Of a stretch of 64,000 nucleotides of DNA, positions 1 through 11,110 are shown one piece after another. Each line of letters opens with the position of its first letter. Within the stretch, counting starts at the first letter, position 1. This DNA is from Spirometra erinaceieuropaei. Its lineage: Eukaryota > Platyhelminthes > Cestoda > Diphyllobothriidea > Diphyllobothriidae. The DNA lies in contig CACRXP010000730.1 in assembly GCA_902702965.1 (NCBI GenBank), positions 22,945-86,944 of the forward strand, in the 5' to 3' direction. The position numbers and the translations under genes were made by a program. The notes beneath the pieces are model-generated. The model searched no databases. It saw only the letters and a list, made by a program, of their open reading frames with translations, and had not been told where the DNA came from.

Positions 1-1258
1 GGGGGGGGGGGGGGAGCCGGGTGGTGGGAGCTCGGCCCACTTTTGCACACGCGCGCTCCCATTGTTACCGGAGGGCGAAACAATCAGTCCGGAATGGGAA
101 CAGTCCGCGCACACACACACACACACACAATCGTCAGCCGGCAACGGACTGCACAAAACCTGTGCTGCGCTCGCGAGGAGGAAGCCATTCCTTTAGGAGC
201 TCCGTAGATAGTGCTCAGCCCAAGAAAATGGTTGGCGCTAGGGTCAACTGTACCTGAGAATGTGAGAAATTTTGTTCAGTGGGAAAAAGAAGTCGACAGC
301 ATGCAGATGCTCCTCTCCCGTCGGCAACTGTGCTTCTGTCTCTCCGCTCGAACCTGATGTGAGTGCGAGGGGAAAGATGATGAAGCGGTGCAGCTTTTGA
401 GTGCACGTGCCGTCATATTCATAGAGCTATTTAGAACCAGTGACTTTTAAGGTTGTCAAGTGGAGACGGAACTCCATCTTGTAAAGGGTGTCCAGGCTGT
501 TCACTCACAGACGCCCTTCTGATTCCTCTGCTGACAACGTGATATTGTCTTGAATTGTAGCCGGCAGACGTACTGAATTTCTATGGGGTCATCATGGATT
601 TTAAGTCTTCGTCCTGATGTCCTGAGGTCCGGACATAAGGCTTTCCCTATTGAGCAGAAACTTGTTCTCATTAAGGTACGGAGGGAGAAGCTTGGCGCGG
701 CGAAAGATAACCTAACAGGCTGTTTCGCGATTATCTTTCATCAACAATACACGTCGACCTCTTTCTGACAGGGAGTTATGTCCGTCCCATCTGGAGTTCG
801 AACTCCCGGCCAAAAATGGATTAAATTTACATCGTGCTTAATAAGGCACCTTCCCGAGCTCGAAACATAATCACTGTGCTTACCTCGCTGTTGCACTCCG
901 CTCTACTTTTCCTCGTTCTAGCATTATCCATTGTCATACACTTTAGGTAGATGCTCATATGGGGTCTGATCACCGATCACAGGCTTTGGCTACAGGCTTC
1001 AAGTCGTCATGAAATATTTTGGGGAAAGGAGTTTCGACAGGATGAAACCTGCACTCATACTTACAATAATGACCTTCCAGCTCAGGAAGCCTGAGAAAAA
1101 ATCTGTTAACAGTCCGGTTGACTGTCCATTTAAGCAAATCGGCAAGGGTAGGTTGTATGACCCCACTGGGTTTACTATGCATAACTAATTACTACATTTG
1201 ATATAGCAGACTTCGTCGAGTTTGCTAATTCATAGCTACCGAAGGCCTCCTTTTGGAT
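1..1258. other. No recognised gene
   Basis: GC-richer for the first 350 bp, with microsatellites; otherwise stop-rich DNA with only short unconvincing frames. Confidence 0.5.
112..130 (+). repeat. CA dinucleotide microsatellite
   Basis: About nine CA units. A run of 14 G opens the window at position 1. Confidence 0.9.
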
Positions 1259-1508
1259 GTTAAAACACTGACGCTCAGTTTCCTTGACATCAAATGGTTT
1301 CTGTTGTCGAACGTGTACGCCGTGACTTACTTCATTGAAAAAGCTAACTTACCCTTTTTGTGTTGTGTCATTGTTCACCCTATAGCCCGTGCTGTAAGGG
1401 TCATTGGTTACGTGCTGGTTTAGTTTGGCTCTGTTAAAACACAATCACTCTGTTTCCTCGACATCTCCATATGGTCTCTGTTGTCGAACGTGTACGCCGT
1501 GACTGATA
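1259..1508 (+). repeat. Direct duplication, two units of about 75 bp
   Basis: Units 1259-1330 and 1434-1508 share TGTTGTCGAACGTGTACGCC and flanking TTTCCTYGACATC. Roughly 85% alike by eye. Confidence 0.6.
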
Positions 1509-2258
1509 TACTTTTTCAAGAATACGTGTGCGCACTCCCATGCATAACTAAAAATAAAACAGTTAAATTGATTTGAGGTTATGCACAAGCATTTACTGTC
1601 AAGTGGCCATTAAATTGCTTTGAGAAAGGAGTCCTTTAAAATCCCTGTCAGGGAGGCTGTTGCTTCGCGGGCGACAGAAATATTTTCCACGCTTGCTTTA
1701 TGTCAAAAATGTGGAGACCAAATCACAGACGATATTGAACCTCGTCTACGTGAATCGATATTGCACTACCCGACATCGGTCTTTCTTCTTGCAGCTTCCG
1801 TTTCAGTCTGCCCCAATATGCCCAAGTCGCATTGGTGTGTTTTCGTATGGTCAGATGTTTGGAATGCTTGATACGTACATGCTTGAAGCGTACATGGCCT
1901 TCATATTGGAGGCGCTCGTACGCCTTCCATTCATTTGTTAGTACTATACTTCCTTTGACAGACTTGAGGGCTGACCGGTTTTGATGGTTTACCTGTCCAA
2001 GCAGGGCTTTCTTGGAACTTTCCTGCTTTAACATCGGCTGCGCCGGAAAACATATCTGTCGGCGTGTAGCCTCAATATTTGCTGACTGATTTGGCGCCCA
2101 CATTGGTATTTTGCTGCATTCGGTAGCAGTCCCCTTGCTTGGTAGTATTCCACCACATTCTTATAGCTTATAGCTTCGGCTATTTCATCCGCTTTCGTCA
2201 GAAAATCAAGCTGCGGCTATCTGGCGTTTCTGTGGCCTGGAATCGATGGTCTGTGTTT
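1509..2258. other. No recognised gene
   Basis: A 126-codon frame on the minus strand (1723-2103) shows no motif and is opposed by two plus-strand frames; I do not call it. Confidence 0.4.
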
Positions 2259-2559
2259 GTCAAGATGTGGTTATGTAACCCCACCCGATGGACGCATTAC
2301 TGTTGGGGTTGGGGTTAGGGTTAGGGGTTAGGATTGGAGGTAAAAAAAGGGTTAGTGAGGGGGTTAGGGCAGCTTTTTCTCAGCCACTCAAAGTTCAACC
2401 GCGCATTCCCAATAGCTTTTCTTTCCCATACAATTACCTGACCTAGTCGCCTGTGCGTTCCCCGGCCCCACCCGTAAAAACCCCTATTATCGTCGGCCCC
2501 GTATTACAGGTGGCTGGGGCTTGTTTGCTTCATGTGGGGCTACATAATCACATCTGACC
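2259..2559. mobile_element. MITE D with telomere-like interior, copy 1
   Basis: About 28-bp inverted ends: GTCAAGATGTGGTTATGTAA at left and TACATAATCACATCTGAC at right. The interior holds degenerate TTAGGG-type sequence at 2308-2370 (GGGTTAGGGTTAGGGGTTAG). No coding sequence. Confidence 0.6.
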
Positions 2560-2989
2560 AATATGATTAACTGCTTTGTTCATTAATGCATTCCATTATC
2601 ACATTTAGCCCCTGCATATATATTTTTGTTTTCCTTAAATTTTTATATTATATAACTGAGTATCCTTATCATGAAGATGTGAACATGCGTTCATACTTAC
2701 GTTATTTGACTTTTTCGGACTCATTTGGGTGTATTTGCATAGCTCCGATAGCATTCATATGCATCATGTGCATTCATATGCACCATATTCGGAACTTACT
2801 GTCCCCCTTTCCCACTGATTGTTCGTTTCATTGCTCCTGACCTGCCTTAAATTTGCAAGTGGCGGTTTATTCAACTACCTTTTATTAATCGACAGTTGCT
2901 TCTGGTTTATTTTTCAACCAACGCGTTCAACTCCGTTGCTATGTATAGGCGTGAGAGAAAAGTGCCAACAGAAGTCTGCGTAACTTTAT

Positions 2990-3125
2990 GTTTTAATTGC
3001 ATCCATTCTGTTCCCCGTGCGCAAAGATGCCTGACCCGTAAAAACCCTATTACCACCATGCCCGTATTGCACGGGCCTGGAGTTCTTGGTTGCGAGGTTG
3101 GGTTACACAATCTACCGTTGCCAAC
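2990..3125 (+). repeat. MITE D, right-end fragment
   Basis: GACCCGTAAAAACCCTATTA and GGTTGGGTTACACAATC match the right part of the element at 2259-2559. Confidence 0.4.
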
Positions 3126-3439
3126 AAATCAACAACTAGATGTATGTCTATGGCCTCCCTATACGTCAGAGTCTTTTGCAGTACTGTGATGGGGTTGCAG
3201 TCCCAGCATTCCATGGTTCAATTTTCGATTTATCTCTATGTACATAACTGACAGATGATTGGGCAATTTATCCCCGGCCACCTTTCTTCTTATGTAATGT
3301 GAAAAACTACTCGGCGACTTTCAAACAGGACGTCAGTTTTGCAGGATTTATGATCCGAACTTTGCCTGAACGCCTAGCTGGCCATTTTCGTTACTGCAAT
3401 GTGTGTCTTTGTATTCCTCTGAATTACGTGAGTCTGGAA

Positions 3440-3710
3440 GTTATCTGGTGAATTCTAGATGTATTACTTAGAAAATCCTCCTTGGACAGTCAGCTTGCTG
3501 CATCAGATTTGGTGGATTCCAGACGTTGCAGTAGGTTGGGCGGGTAAACTTGATCCAAATTTGATTAAACTCGCGTCGTCCGGTGGAGCATCGTAGATCA
3601 GATGGTTAGAGCGTTGGCTGTTCTAAATCTTCCCCTTGCTGTCGTGGGTTCGAATCCCATCGAAGCATCGAGTTTTTCATAGATGGGTCAATGTGAATTG
3701 TTCCTTATCT
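3440..3710 (+). repeat. tRNA-derived repeat A, copy 1
   Basis: About 130 bp of family-specific sequence (attttggtggattccagacgtt type) precede a tRNA-like core at 3588-3668. The core has an A-box-like GATGGTTAGAGCG and a perfect B box GGGTTCGAATCCC. A short tail GGGTCAATGTGAATTG follows. The same order recurs at 9868-10100 and 29880-30145. Confidence 0.75.
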
Positions 3711-3819
3711 GCCATCGCAGTACAGTTGGTGCGGTCAGACATGGCGGGTGGCCTCGCCCTAAAGCCCGGGAAGATTCCTATTTCCCTTTCCGAACTTTAC
3801 TCCCTGCTCTCTCCTCAAC

Positions 3820-3945
3820 ACTTGCCTTAACCCTAACCTCTATACTCCTAATGATGACTCCAGCCCCAACAATAACTGCCATAGACCCAACTTTAACCCT
3901 AACCAGAGCCATGACCCAACCCTCCAACCCTAACCTTAATAATGA
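3820..3945 (+). repeat. Degenerate telomere-like tract (TAACCC type)
   Basis: Repeated but imperfect TTAACCCTAACC-type units, spaced by other bases. Similar tracts are at 2308-2370, 19440-19560, 58840-58920 and 60855-60900. Confidence 0.5.
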
Positions 3946-3956
3946 TCCTTCTGCCA

Positions 3957-4640
3957 ATAGAAGCGAAGAGACGAGTCCCTGGAAGTAGGCTTGAAGAAGG
4001 AGACACGATCGCCGGGACAAGAGCTTTAAAAGCCTGACGTTTCGGATTCCTGCTCGAACCCACCATCAGAGACAAAGGCAGATACGGGTGGTCCAGCGAC
4101 AAACGCAGTTTTGTAAGGACGCTCTATCGGCGTGTCGAAACACACTTCAGTGAACCGGAAGACAAGATTGCCGAACTACGTTAACTCGGACGGGTCTTCA
4201 AAGCCAATGGCTACCCGCGCAACTTCGTCAACCGGTGCATACGCAAAAGGGACAGAAGGCCTAACCGCATGGACACCAAATTTTGGCGAGCGCCTCCGTA
4301 TGTCAAGAACGTTTCGGAAGCTGTCGGCCGCCTTCTCGCATCACTTGGGGTTAAAGCTTCACGCAGACCGGAGGCAGCTATCAGGCGTCAGGTAATGAAA
4401 CCAAAAGACCCACTGTCACGGCTAGAAACGTCTGGAGTTGTTTATCGGATCTGGTGCAGTTGCGGACAAAGCAACTACGTCGGAGAAACCGGAGGACAGC
4501 TCCGAACGAGAATGGCCGAACATGCTGCAGCGGTTCGGAGAAATGACGCCAGCTCTCAAGTTGCGGCTCATTCGAAGAGATCCGGCCACACATTCAAATT
4601 CGTTGGGCCGGTGGTTCCTCTTCCTAGCCGACTAGATTCG
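3957..4640 (+). mobile_element. Penelope-like element, C-terminal part with inverted pseudo-LTR at its 5' side
   Basis: 3957-4098 is a pseudo-LTR in minus orientation, joined directly to a plus-oriented element body. The body reads, in one frame with one in-frame stop: LYRRVETHFSEPEDKIAELR, then FKANGYPRNFVNRCIRKR, FWRAPPYVKNVSEAVGRLLA, the connector MKPKDPL, then a GIY-YIG nuclease core SGVVYRIWCSCGQSNYVGET followed by the H of the AEH segment and SGHTFKF. This is the end of a Penelope reverse transcriptase-endonuclease ORF. It is cut off near 4640 by another Penelope fragment on the opposite strand. Confidence 0.82.
4030..4075 (-). ncRNA. Hammerhead-like motif, Penelope family 1 copy
   Basis: The minus strand reads CTGATGG, a stem-loop ending GGAATCC, then GAAACGTC. 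The last A of the CUGANGA box is changed to G, so this copy is probably inactive. The four bases before CUGA pair with the four after the ACGTC cleavage-side segment (one G-U). Confidence 0.55.
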
Positions 4641-5066
4641 CTGTCGGTCTGTCTATGTATGGCCTTCTTAAGTCTGGTATGGTTACTTGACCCTGAGCTC
4701 TAAAGACGTGATGACGTAGGACTTGGTAAGCTCTAGGAACGTCCAAGTGCCTGTTGATGGAGTTGACATCTAAGTGCCAAGCCTCGAGCGTTAGCCGTTC
4801 TGACTTTTGTTGCCCCGGCCTAAGATGGTAGCTCTCTGGAGATCGAAAGTATGCCCAGTTTCTCCAACTCGCGTTGATAATTTAGAGTTTTGATCTAGCC
4901 CCCGAGCCGCCAGTTTGTGCTCTTGTGGGCGGGTCTGCAATTTTTGCCCGGTCTCTCCAACATAGTTGCCGTCGCCCTCATTGCACTTTAATTTGTAGAC
5001 AACTCCTGAGATTTCAGCGGGTTGCATCACACAGTTTAGAGTAGACCCTCCCACCCGCCTACACAC
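4629..5066 (-). pseudogene. Penelope-like GIY-YIG endonuclease fragment (family 2)
   Basis: The minus-strand frame reads VMQPAEISGVVYKLKCNEGD, then GNYVGETGQKLQTRPQEHKL and GETGHTFDLQRATILGR. A frameshift near 4800 leads to RLTLEAWHLDVNSINRHLDV and QVLRHH. This is the same family as the intact C-terminus at 32058-32546. GVVYK and NYVGETG are the GIY-YIG motifs. It meets the family 1 fragment tail to tail near 4630-4640. Confidence 0.82.
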
Positions 5067-5337
5067 GGCATGTGTTCATGTGGTCGGAAGTTTTTAGTCA
5101 TCGGGCCAGAGTTATAAATATGTTAGAGATCGTGCAACGGTATAGAGAAGGACGCCAATTAACTGTCAGTAAACTGCGGACCGTGCCTCAGGTGATTTAT
5201 GGTAAGGGGAGTTTTATGGGTGGGGCAGCACGCTAGACAGTAGGCTGACAAAATGAAATAAAACACAGAAATTACCTAGATTTATGTCGAAGGCCTTATC
5301 CTTCGCTATTGTGCGACAAAGGAAGTGGGAGCAGTAA

Positions 5338-7434
5338 TCTATATATATAAAAATGGAAGGGTTTTTTTCTGTGTTATATCTAATCTCCGAAAGTACTGCA
5401 CCGATTTCGCTGAAATTTGGACACAACCCGACCCGCGCATAGGGCCGGGTTTTTGGCTGTTCAATTGTGTAATTATGCCGATGGTATGCTTGTGATGGGT
5501 AAAAAACCGGATTTTTTCCGGCATAACATCGCCACCTGCTGCGGCCACTTGACCTACATTGCGCGCGGACACATGTGCGCCCAGACAGCGGCCACTTGAC
5601 CGACATTCGCTCAAACGCACGGGCTCCGCCCGACAGCCGCGCTCACCCCATCACCCACCCTGCAGGCACTTGAGCAGGCCCACCACCCTCTCTGGGCCGA
5701 TGCAATATGGGCCGCCAGAGCAAACCAACCCTGGGGCAAAAAAACACGCAACACTTGGACGCCACTTAAAATTGTCCCACAGTCCATATAATAGGGCCGT
5801 CACCGCCGCCTCGGGGATTCTCGGGGGTGAGGACTGGATGCAATTAACACCAGCGCCTGCTCCCCCCACACAACCCACATAATGGGGATTTAGCCCAATG
5901 CCAGCTCAGTATTCTGCAGCTCGGCTTGCGGAAGCTCGGTTGCGGTCACGGCTACCGCATTCTGCAGCTTCGTGTCTGATTCGTTCACAACAGAATGAGC
6001 ACTACCAGCTGGGAGTGGCCGAATGGCGCCAGCGTGGAACATCAGACCGGCGTCAAACACGACTCCATGCTCAGCATTCACGCAGGCTGATGCTGTTGTA
6101 AACGACGGTACGCCAACAACCGTTGGAAGGTTAACGATTTTAGGGTGAGGGGATACCATATATACCGGCAGTCGGAGACCGATTCCAACGCAACATCCAT
6201 TTACTTATCGGGATGGTACCGATGGATATCACTTGAACGTTAAGATGATAAATCCAGTCCGTGACGAGGTAACGCACATGAAATGCAGCGCTGTGAACCA
6301 CTACTCCTATACGACAGAATGTAAGTAATCCCCTTTTGAAATGCCGTAAATTGCTTCATCACTGCATTGTGGATATGTATGCAAACATCGAAACTGAACG
6401 CCTGCTTTTATTCGTTTAAATCAGACCAAGCTGCGCTCTGAAGGATACATTCCTTTGCATGATGCAGTTGTAAACGACGGTAATACAGATAACGTTGTAA
6501 GACTAACGCTTTTGTCGTCCACATGCACAGAGAGTCCACGCCATATGTCCGAGTACGCTCGAGGTGCAATTGCTTACGTTTGTCAGTACGGGACGTCCAG
6601 ACCTACTCATTACCTTTCAATGTAATCCAGTTTGGGGGATATTCAATAGCTCTTACTTCCTGGGTAATCGTCGGTGGATGGGTATGACATCACAGCACGT
6701 GTTTTCAGGAAGAAACTGCAATCGCTGATGAAATTCATGGTGAAACAGGAGGTGGTTGGGTCTGTGCGCTGCTGGATGTATTAGGTGGAACGGCAAAAGA
6801 GGGGACTGCCCCATGCACATGTCCTAATCTGGCTCTATAACAAGATGGCTTCCAACGAAATCGACGACGCATTATGCGCCGAATTACCTGATATCGACGT
6901 CGACAGTGATTTGCATGAAGTTGTGGCGAAGAATATGATACATGGACCTTGGATGCACTGAATCCCAATTCTTCAACCCCCCCCCCCCCGGCATGATAGA
7001 CGGAAGTCCCTTATACCGAAAATGATCAGCGGAAAACATCGGCAAATTGGCAACCGTACGAATGCGAATCGGTGACTTAGAAGTCGGTAACCGCTGGGCG
7101 GGTTCGTATTCGCCTTTGCTTTTAAAAGTAAAACGCAGCTCGCATAAACGTGGAAAACTGCCATTCCGCGAAATGAATTAGGTACATTTGTAGGTACGTG
7201 AATAAAGGCAGCCGGCACCACTTACTTCAGAATTCTCCAGCGCGACTGGGTGCAGCAAACAATTGCCCTGCCTTCGACAGCGGCTAGAAGGACAATCCTG
7301 GGTTTCGCACACAATACGTACCGCCAACAGGCGGCCCTTACATTTTTCTTAATTGTGAACGTGCTCCTTCCTCATTCCATTATTTCCTAATTCATCAGAT
7401 TGAGCCGCAGCAACGCGTGGCGGGGCCCGGCTAG
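5338..7434 (+). mobile_element. Helitron, both termini present, protein degraded and truncated
   Basis: The 5' end is TCTATATATATA preceded by A, followed by a stretch typical of Helitron leaders (caccgatttcgctgaaattt). The 3' end is CTAG followed by T, with a GC-rich potential hairpin just before it, so the insertion lies between A and T as expected for Helitrons. Inside, decayed frames match the Helitron replicase: an N-terminal coiled stretch at 5898-6100, DGYHLNVKMINPV near 6220, GAIAYVCQYG near 6565, DITARVFRKK and then QKRGLPHAHVLIWLYNKM near 6800, NMIHGP near 6940 and YICRYVNKGS near 7180. Several stops and frameshifts occur, and the helicase half is absent, so this copy is not autonomous. 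Confidence 0.75.
6530..7220 (+). pseudogene. Helitron replicase (Rep domain) remnant
   Basis: The translation, with frameshifts, follows the Helitron Rep order: AIAYVCQYG, DITARVFRKKLQSL, QKRGLPHAHVLIWL, EIDDALCAELPDIDVDSDLH, NMIHGP, then after a C-homopolymer at 6977-6990 a DGxPLYRK-like stretch, NRWAGSYSPLL and YICRYVNKG. The PHAHxLIWL box is the strongest identifier. Stops interrupt it at least at the CWMY-stop-VER position and after the poly-C. No Pif1-type helicase motifs follow before the Helitron 3' end at 7434. Confidence 0.7.
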
Positions 7435-7629
7435 TTAAACCATAAACAAAGTGTAAATTTCACAAAATAACGGATTTTGAGTTAAGGTGTGAGACTGTGG
7501 GAAGCAATCGCTGTTGGCAGTATAATTTCTGCAACAGCCTGCAAATGTAAGCAAAGATAAAACCCCATATGTGACACGGTCCACAGTCTACTGACAGTTA
7601 AGTGGGGTCCTTCTCTACACCATTGCCGA

Positions 7630-7740
7630 GATCGGTTAATGAGATGGTACCGACAATGACCAAGGAGTCCGGAATGGCCATCACTATAAACTAACTCCGG
7701 CCCATGTCATCGTCCTGCGCCCATCATGCTGTTGGGCGCA
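7630..7740 (+). repeat. Fragment of repeat B arm
   Basis: GAGATCGGTTAATGAGATGG, CCGACAATGACCAAGGAG and GGAATGGCCATCAC match the B arm start. The rest is lost. Confidence 0.45.
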
Positions 7741-8423
7741 CGGTAGGCATCGTCGCATTCGACCTTCGAAGTGTCACAACCCCAAACATTGAACTACTTA
7801 TGTATTTGTAACCTGAAGTCCTCAAAACTGGCCTTTCAACAGCCTTACTTTCGCGCATCGACAGTTTGAAGTAGACCCCCCTCCCGCTCGGAGTTCAGTA
7901 AAACCGCTGCTCGCAGGTCAGCTAATAAGAAGCTGGTATTGATTTCAGTGCTCAACCGTTAAGCCAAAAACCCACTCCCCCTATGCCTACGATCAGGAAT
8001 ATTCTACATCACGTGGAAGCAGCGGCTGCGCATCCCATCTGCTTGCAGGATGGGAGACAGTCCTTTAATTTCTCATTAGAGTTCCGGAAATGGGAGTTGC
8101 AGGCGTTGAATCGCGAAGAGGTCACGCGTAGACAGCCTGGTTGTTACGTTCACCACGATGGTAAGGAGACACTGTCAATTGGTTTAAAAAACAAGAGGGG
8201 ACTACGTCGCAATAGTAGAGGGGGAAGGACAGAGATTGAGAATAGATTGATACAGTACACTTTAGGGCTTATTCTGCCTTCTTTCGGCCGGTCATATCCC
8301 TGGCCACCAGCTGGGGACAGAACCACAAACATGCGGCTGCCTAAGTTTGATGAAATGATTATGAGCCATCTGTGAGACGCCGACTGCTGACCGTCTGTGC
8401 AATGCACAAACGTATGTGTTTAT

Positions 8424-8672
8424 GTGATGGTACTGACAAAGACAAGGGAGACCAGAATGGCTACACCTGGGGTTGAGTATGACTGACTGATAACGGCTAA
8501 CAAGCTAGAAATGACCTTCCTGGTCTTCCTTGTTTTTGTCCGTGTCATCTCATTTACCTGAACTGCTAGTCGTTGTGCGACTAACTGCAAGGGTTCTAGT
8601 ATGGGCCCCACGGCACAACGGAACGAGCACGTTCCGTAAGCCGATCGGTGAGCATCCATCTGTCATAACCTA
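8424..8672 (+). repeat. tRNA-core repeat B, copy with deleted core
   Basis: The left-arm start (GGTACTGACAAAGACAAGGG) joins almost directly to the right arm (GACTGACTGATAACGGCTAA) and the tail ending CGGTGAGCATCCATCTGTCA. The tRNA core is gone. Confidence 0.65.
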
Positions 8673-8904
8673 GATATGTGTATAGGGTGGCCCAAATGTA
8701 ATCGAACTCTAATTATTATTAAATGTTACAAATATGGAACGAAACTTTACCGCATAAGGTTACAACAAATGTTCGGAATGTAAACCTTGTGCACGAACCT
8801 CCAGCGGATATTGATTATTTCACTTTCAATGAGCATGGATTCCTCGATTTAGTCAGTTTTGGATTTATTGCCGCCCTCTTTCTTTTGAGACAGGGCCTAA
8901 ACAC

Positions 8905-9045
8905 GGCATGTGTTCATGCTGTTGAAAGTTTTTATTTATTGGGCCAGAGTTACAAAGATGGTAGAGATCGGTCAGTGAGATGGTAATAACAAAGCAATGG
9001 AGACCGGAATGACCATTTCCGGCTTATTAGCCGTCACTGGAATGA
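8905..9045 (+). repeat. Repeat with a B-type arm
   Basis: It holds GTAGAGATCGGTCAGTGAG followed by the B arm (GGAATGACCATTTCC, GGCTTATTAGCCGTC). The preceding segment CACGGCATGTGTTCATG also occurs at 5062-5145. Confidence 0.5.
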
Positions 9046-9867
9046 ATCATTTAATACATCATATCCATCAAAATTGGTAGTCTACAAATTGATGCCGAAA
9101 TTCGAACAAATGGGCAACACTGCAGACTCGGATAAACCTGGCCTGTCATGGGAAGATATTCACCTGGGGACATAGCAATGAAGCAACTGATTCAATCACT
9201 GAAAGATGTCGCAACTTTATTGCTAATAATAATTTACATACACGATAAGTTATACAGTCCAATCAGCGATAGGCCTAGAGGGATGAAATATGATAGGTTA
9301 ATAGAACGCAGACCGCTGATCTGACATATGGGAAGGGGGATGGAAGTTATCCAAGCAAGCGAGTTTACATTACGGTGGAAATATGTTAGGGGTGATTAAA
9401 ATTGAACATTAAGAACCTTTTTTGTAACTATGTGTGATAAAATTATGCGCCCTTTATCTGTGACTTCTTATAATAATTAAGGTTCGGTTACATCTGTCCC
9501 ACCCTGTGCATATCCAAAAGTTAATGAGGCTCAGGAAATATGGATCTGGAAAGATTATTTCCCCCAACAGGCTTAGACAGGTACCCACAACTGCGTCGGA
9601 TACAGAAATGTGTGCCTAGTGGCTCATATTGTCTGTGATCTAAGACCAGACGCGGTTTTCTGTTGGCTGACTACTTCTGATGAGTACCAGCAGCCTCATT
9701 ATCCGGAAGCAAAATGAACGGTGATCGATAGAAAGTATTATCTAGCAGACAGACCGGGTACGTTGCATTTTTGCCGCCGATTCTTCAGATAACCTAGAGT
9801 TCCAAAGCTAGTCAATGACTCTGAGTATATGATTATACTAATATGGAATTCATTTCTACCCACTGTG

Positions 9868-10100
9868 AGAAACTAAGCGCCTCGCTGGGATACGAACCCA
9901 CAACAACAAGTGGAGGGTTTTAGTCCAGTCAACGTTCTGACCACCTGAGCTACGAGGACCCACCGGACGACAAGCGTTTAATCACATTTAGATCAAGTAT
10001 ACCCACCGAACCTTCTGCAACGCCTGAAATCCACCAAATCTGATAGAGGAAGCTGACTGACTAAGCAGAATTTCTGAAATACCAGGCTCACGTAATTAAT
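9868..10100 (-). repeat. tRNA-derived repeat A, copy 2
   Basis: The minus strand holds the tRNA-like core at 9878-9960 (GGGTTCGTATCCC B box) with the family 5' segment at 9965-10100. It stands back to back with the partial plus-strand copy starting at 10101. Confidence 0.7.
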
Positions 10101-10215
10101 AGATGCTTTTGCTGTACTAAAGCCTTTCCCTTGCTGTTCTGGATCGAATCCTAACTAGTCGCCGAGTTTTCCACAGTGTGGTCAAAATGACTTGTCCAAA
10201 ATTTACCAAAACATC
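10101..10215 (+). repeat. tRNA-derived repeat A, partial copy 3
   Basis: Lacks the A box; begins at TTTTGCTGTACTAAAGCC, keeps a mutated B-box area, and the tail matches the family (CACAGTGTGGTCAAAATGA). Confidence 0.6.
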
Positions 10216-10686
10216 TAAAAATATGGAATTGCTGCAGATGGAATCAGGGAAGACTGGGTGGCCCATTTCAAATCGTTGGTCAGTAGGTTTTCCCTTGGGC
10301 GACAACAGGAAATAAGTCGGGCACTGCAGGGCGTATTCCCCTTATCTGTGTCATTAGCACTTCCAGACTATTGGCTATCTGTGACTATGAGAACGTCTGC
10401 ATGGGCCCTACACATGAACGTCAAAACAAACCGGTAGGGACCGTGTTCTCTCCAATAACCAGGACACACGCGTTAACACTAAGCCTACCCTACCCGGTGA
10501 GTGATAGCGTGTGAGTCAGTTTTTCAAATGACTGGGATAAGTCGCCCTTTTTGAGTGAGAACAAGCTTTATACTTTGAGGTGCCCAAAACTTCTAGCAAA
10601 AATTCCCCACCGGCACCTTTTCCAAATCGCATGCGTGGCTTCTCAACACCGATAGGGCAACCCTCCCCATGAAGATACCTTTATCT

Positions 10687-10735
10687 GCGAATGTCTCTGA
10701 GGATGGATTCGAGTGAGAATCCCAAACGTCAGGCC
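10687..10735 (+). ncRNA. Hammerhead-like motif in a solo pseudo-LTR relic
   Basis: An intact CTGAGGA box is followed by GGATTC/GAATCC (6 bp, perfect), but GAAA is changed to CAAA. Next come ACGTC and AGGCCAATAAA as in the other family 1 copies. It looks like a lone Penelope pseudo-LTR fragment (about 10660-10760). Confidence 0.5.
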
Positions 10736-10797
10736 AATAAATTTCTTGTTCCAGTGATCTCATCTTCATCTTCTATACCGCAAATTCTGAAGCTCTG

Positions 10798-11110
10798 AGT
10801 CGAGCACTTTGAAAGTCTCCTCAACCGCCCAACCACGATATCCGACGCCGTCATCGACCGACTCATTCTCTCAAGTGAAAGCGATCGGCAACTTGGACGT
10901 CCTGCCTTCCCTCACAGAAACAGCCAGAGCCGTCAACCAACTGTCCATCTGGAAAGCACCGGGATCCGACGCGATCTCGCCGAAGTTTACAAGCACGTAG
11001 GTCTTGACTGATGGATCAACTAACAACATTATTCCGGGAGATGTGGCGCCAAGGACACCTTCCCTAGGACTTCAAGAATGCAACAGTCATCCATCTCTAG
11101 AAACGTAAGG
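10798..11110 (+). pseudogene. Non-LTR retrotransposon fragment (linker and start of RT)
   Basis: The frames read EHFESLLNRPTTISDAVIDR, then LPSLTETARAVNQLSIWKAP, GSDAIS, with shifts. This is the segment just before the reverse transcriptase fingers of the LINE family that also occurs at 12640-19260. KAPGSDAI is the characteristic box. Broken. Confidence 0.7.
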
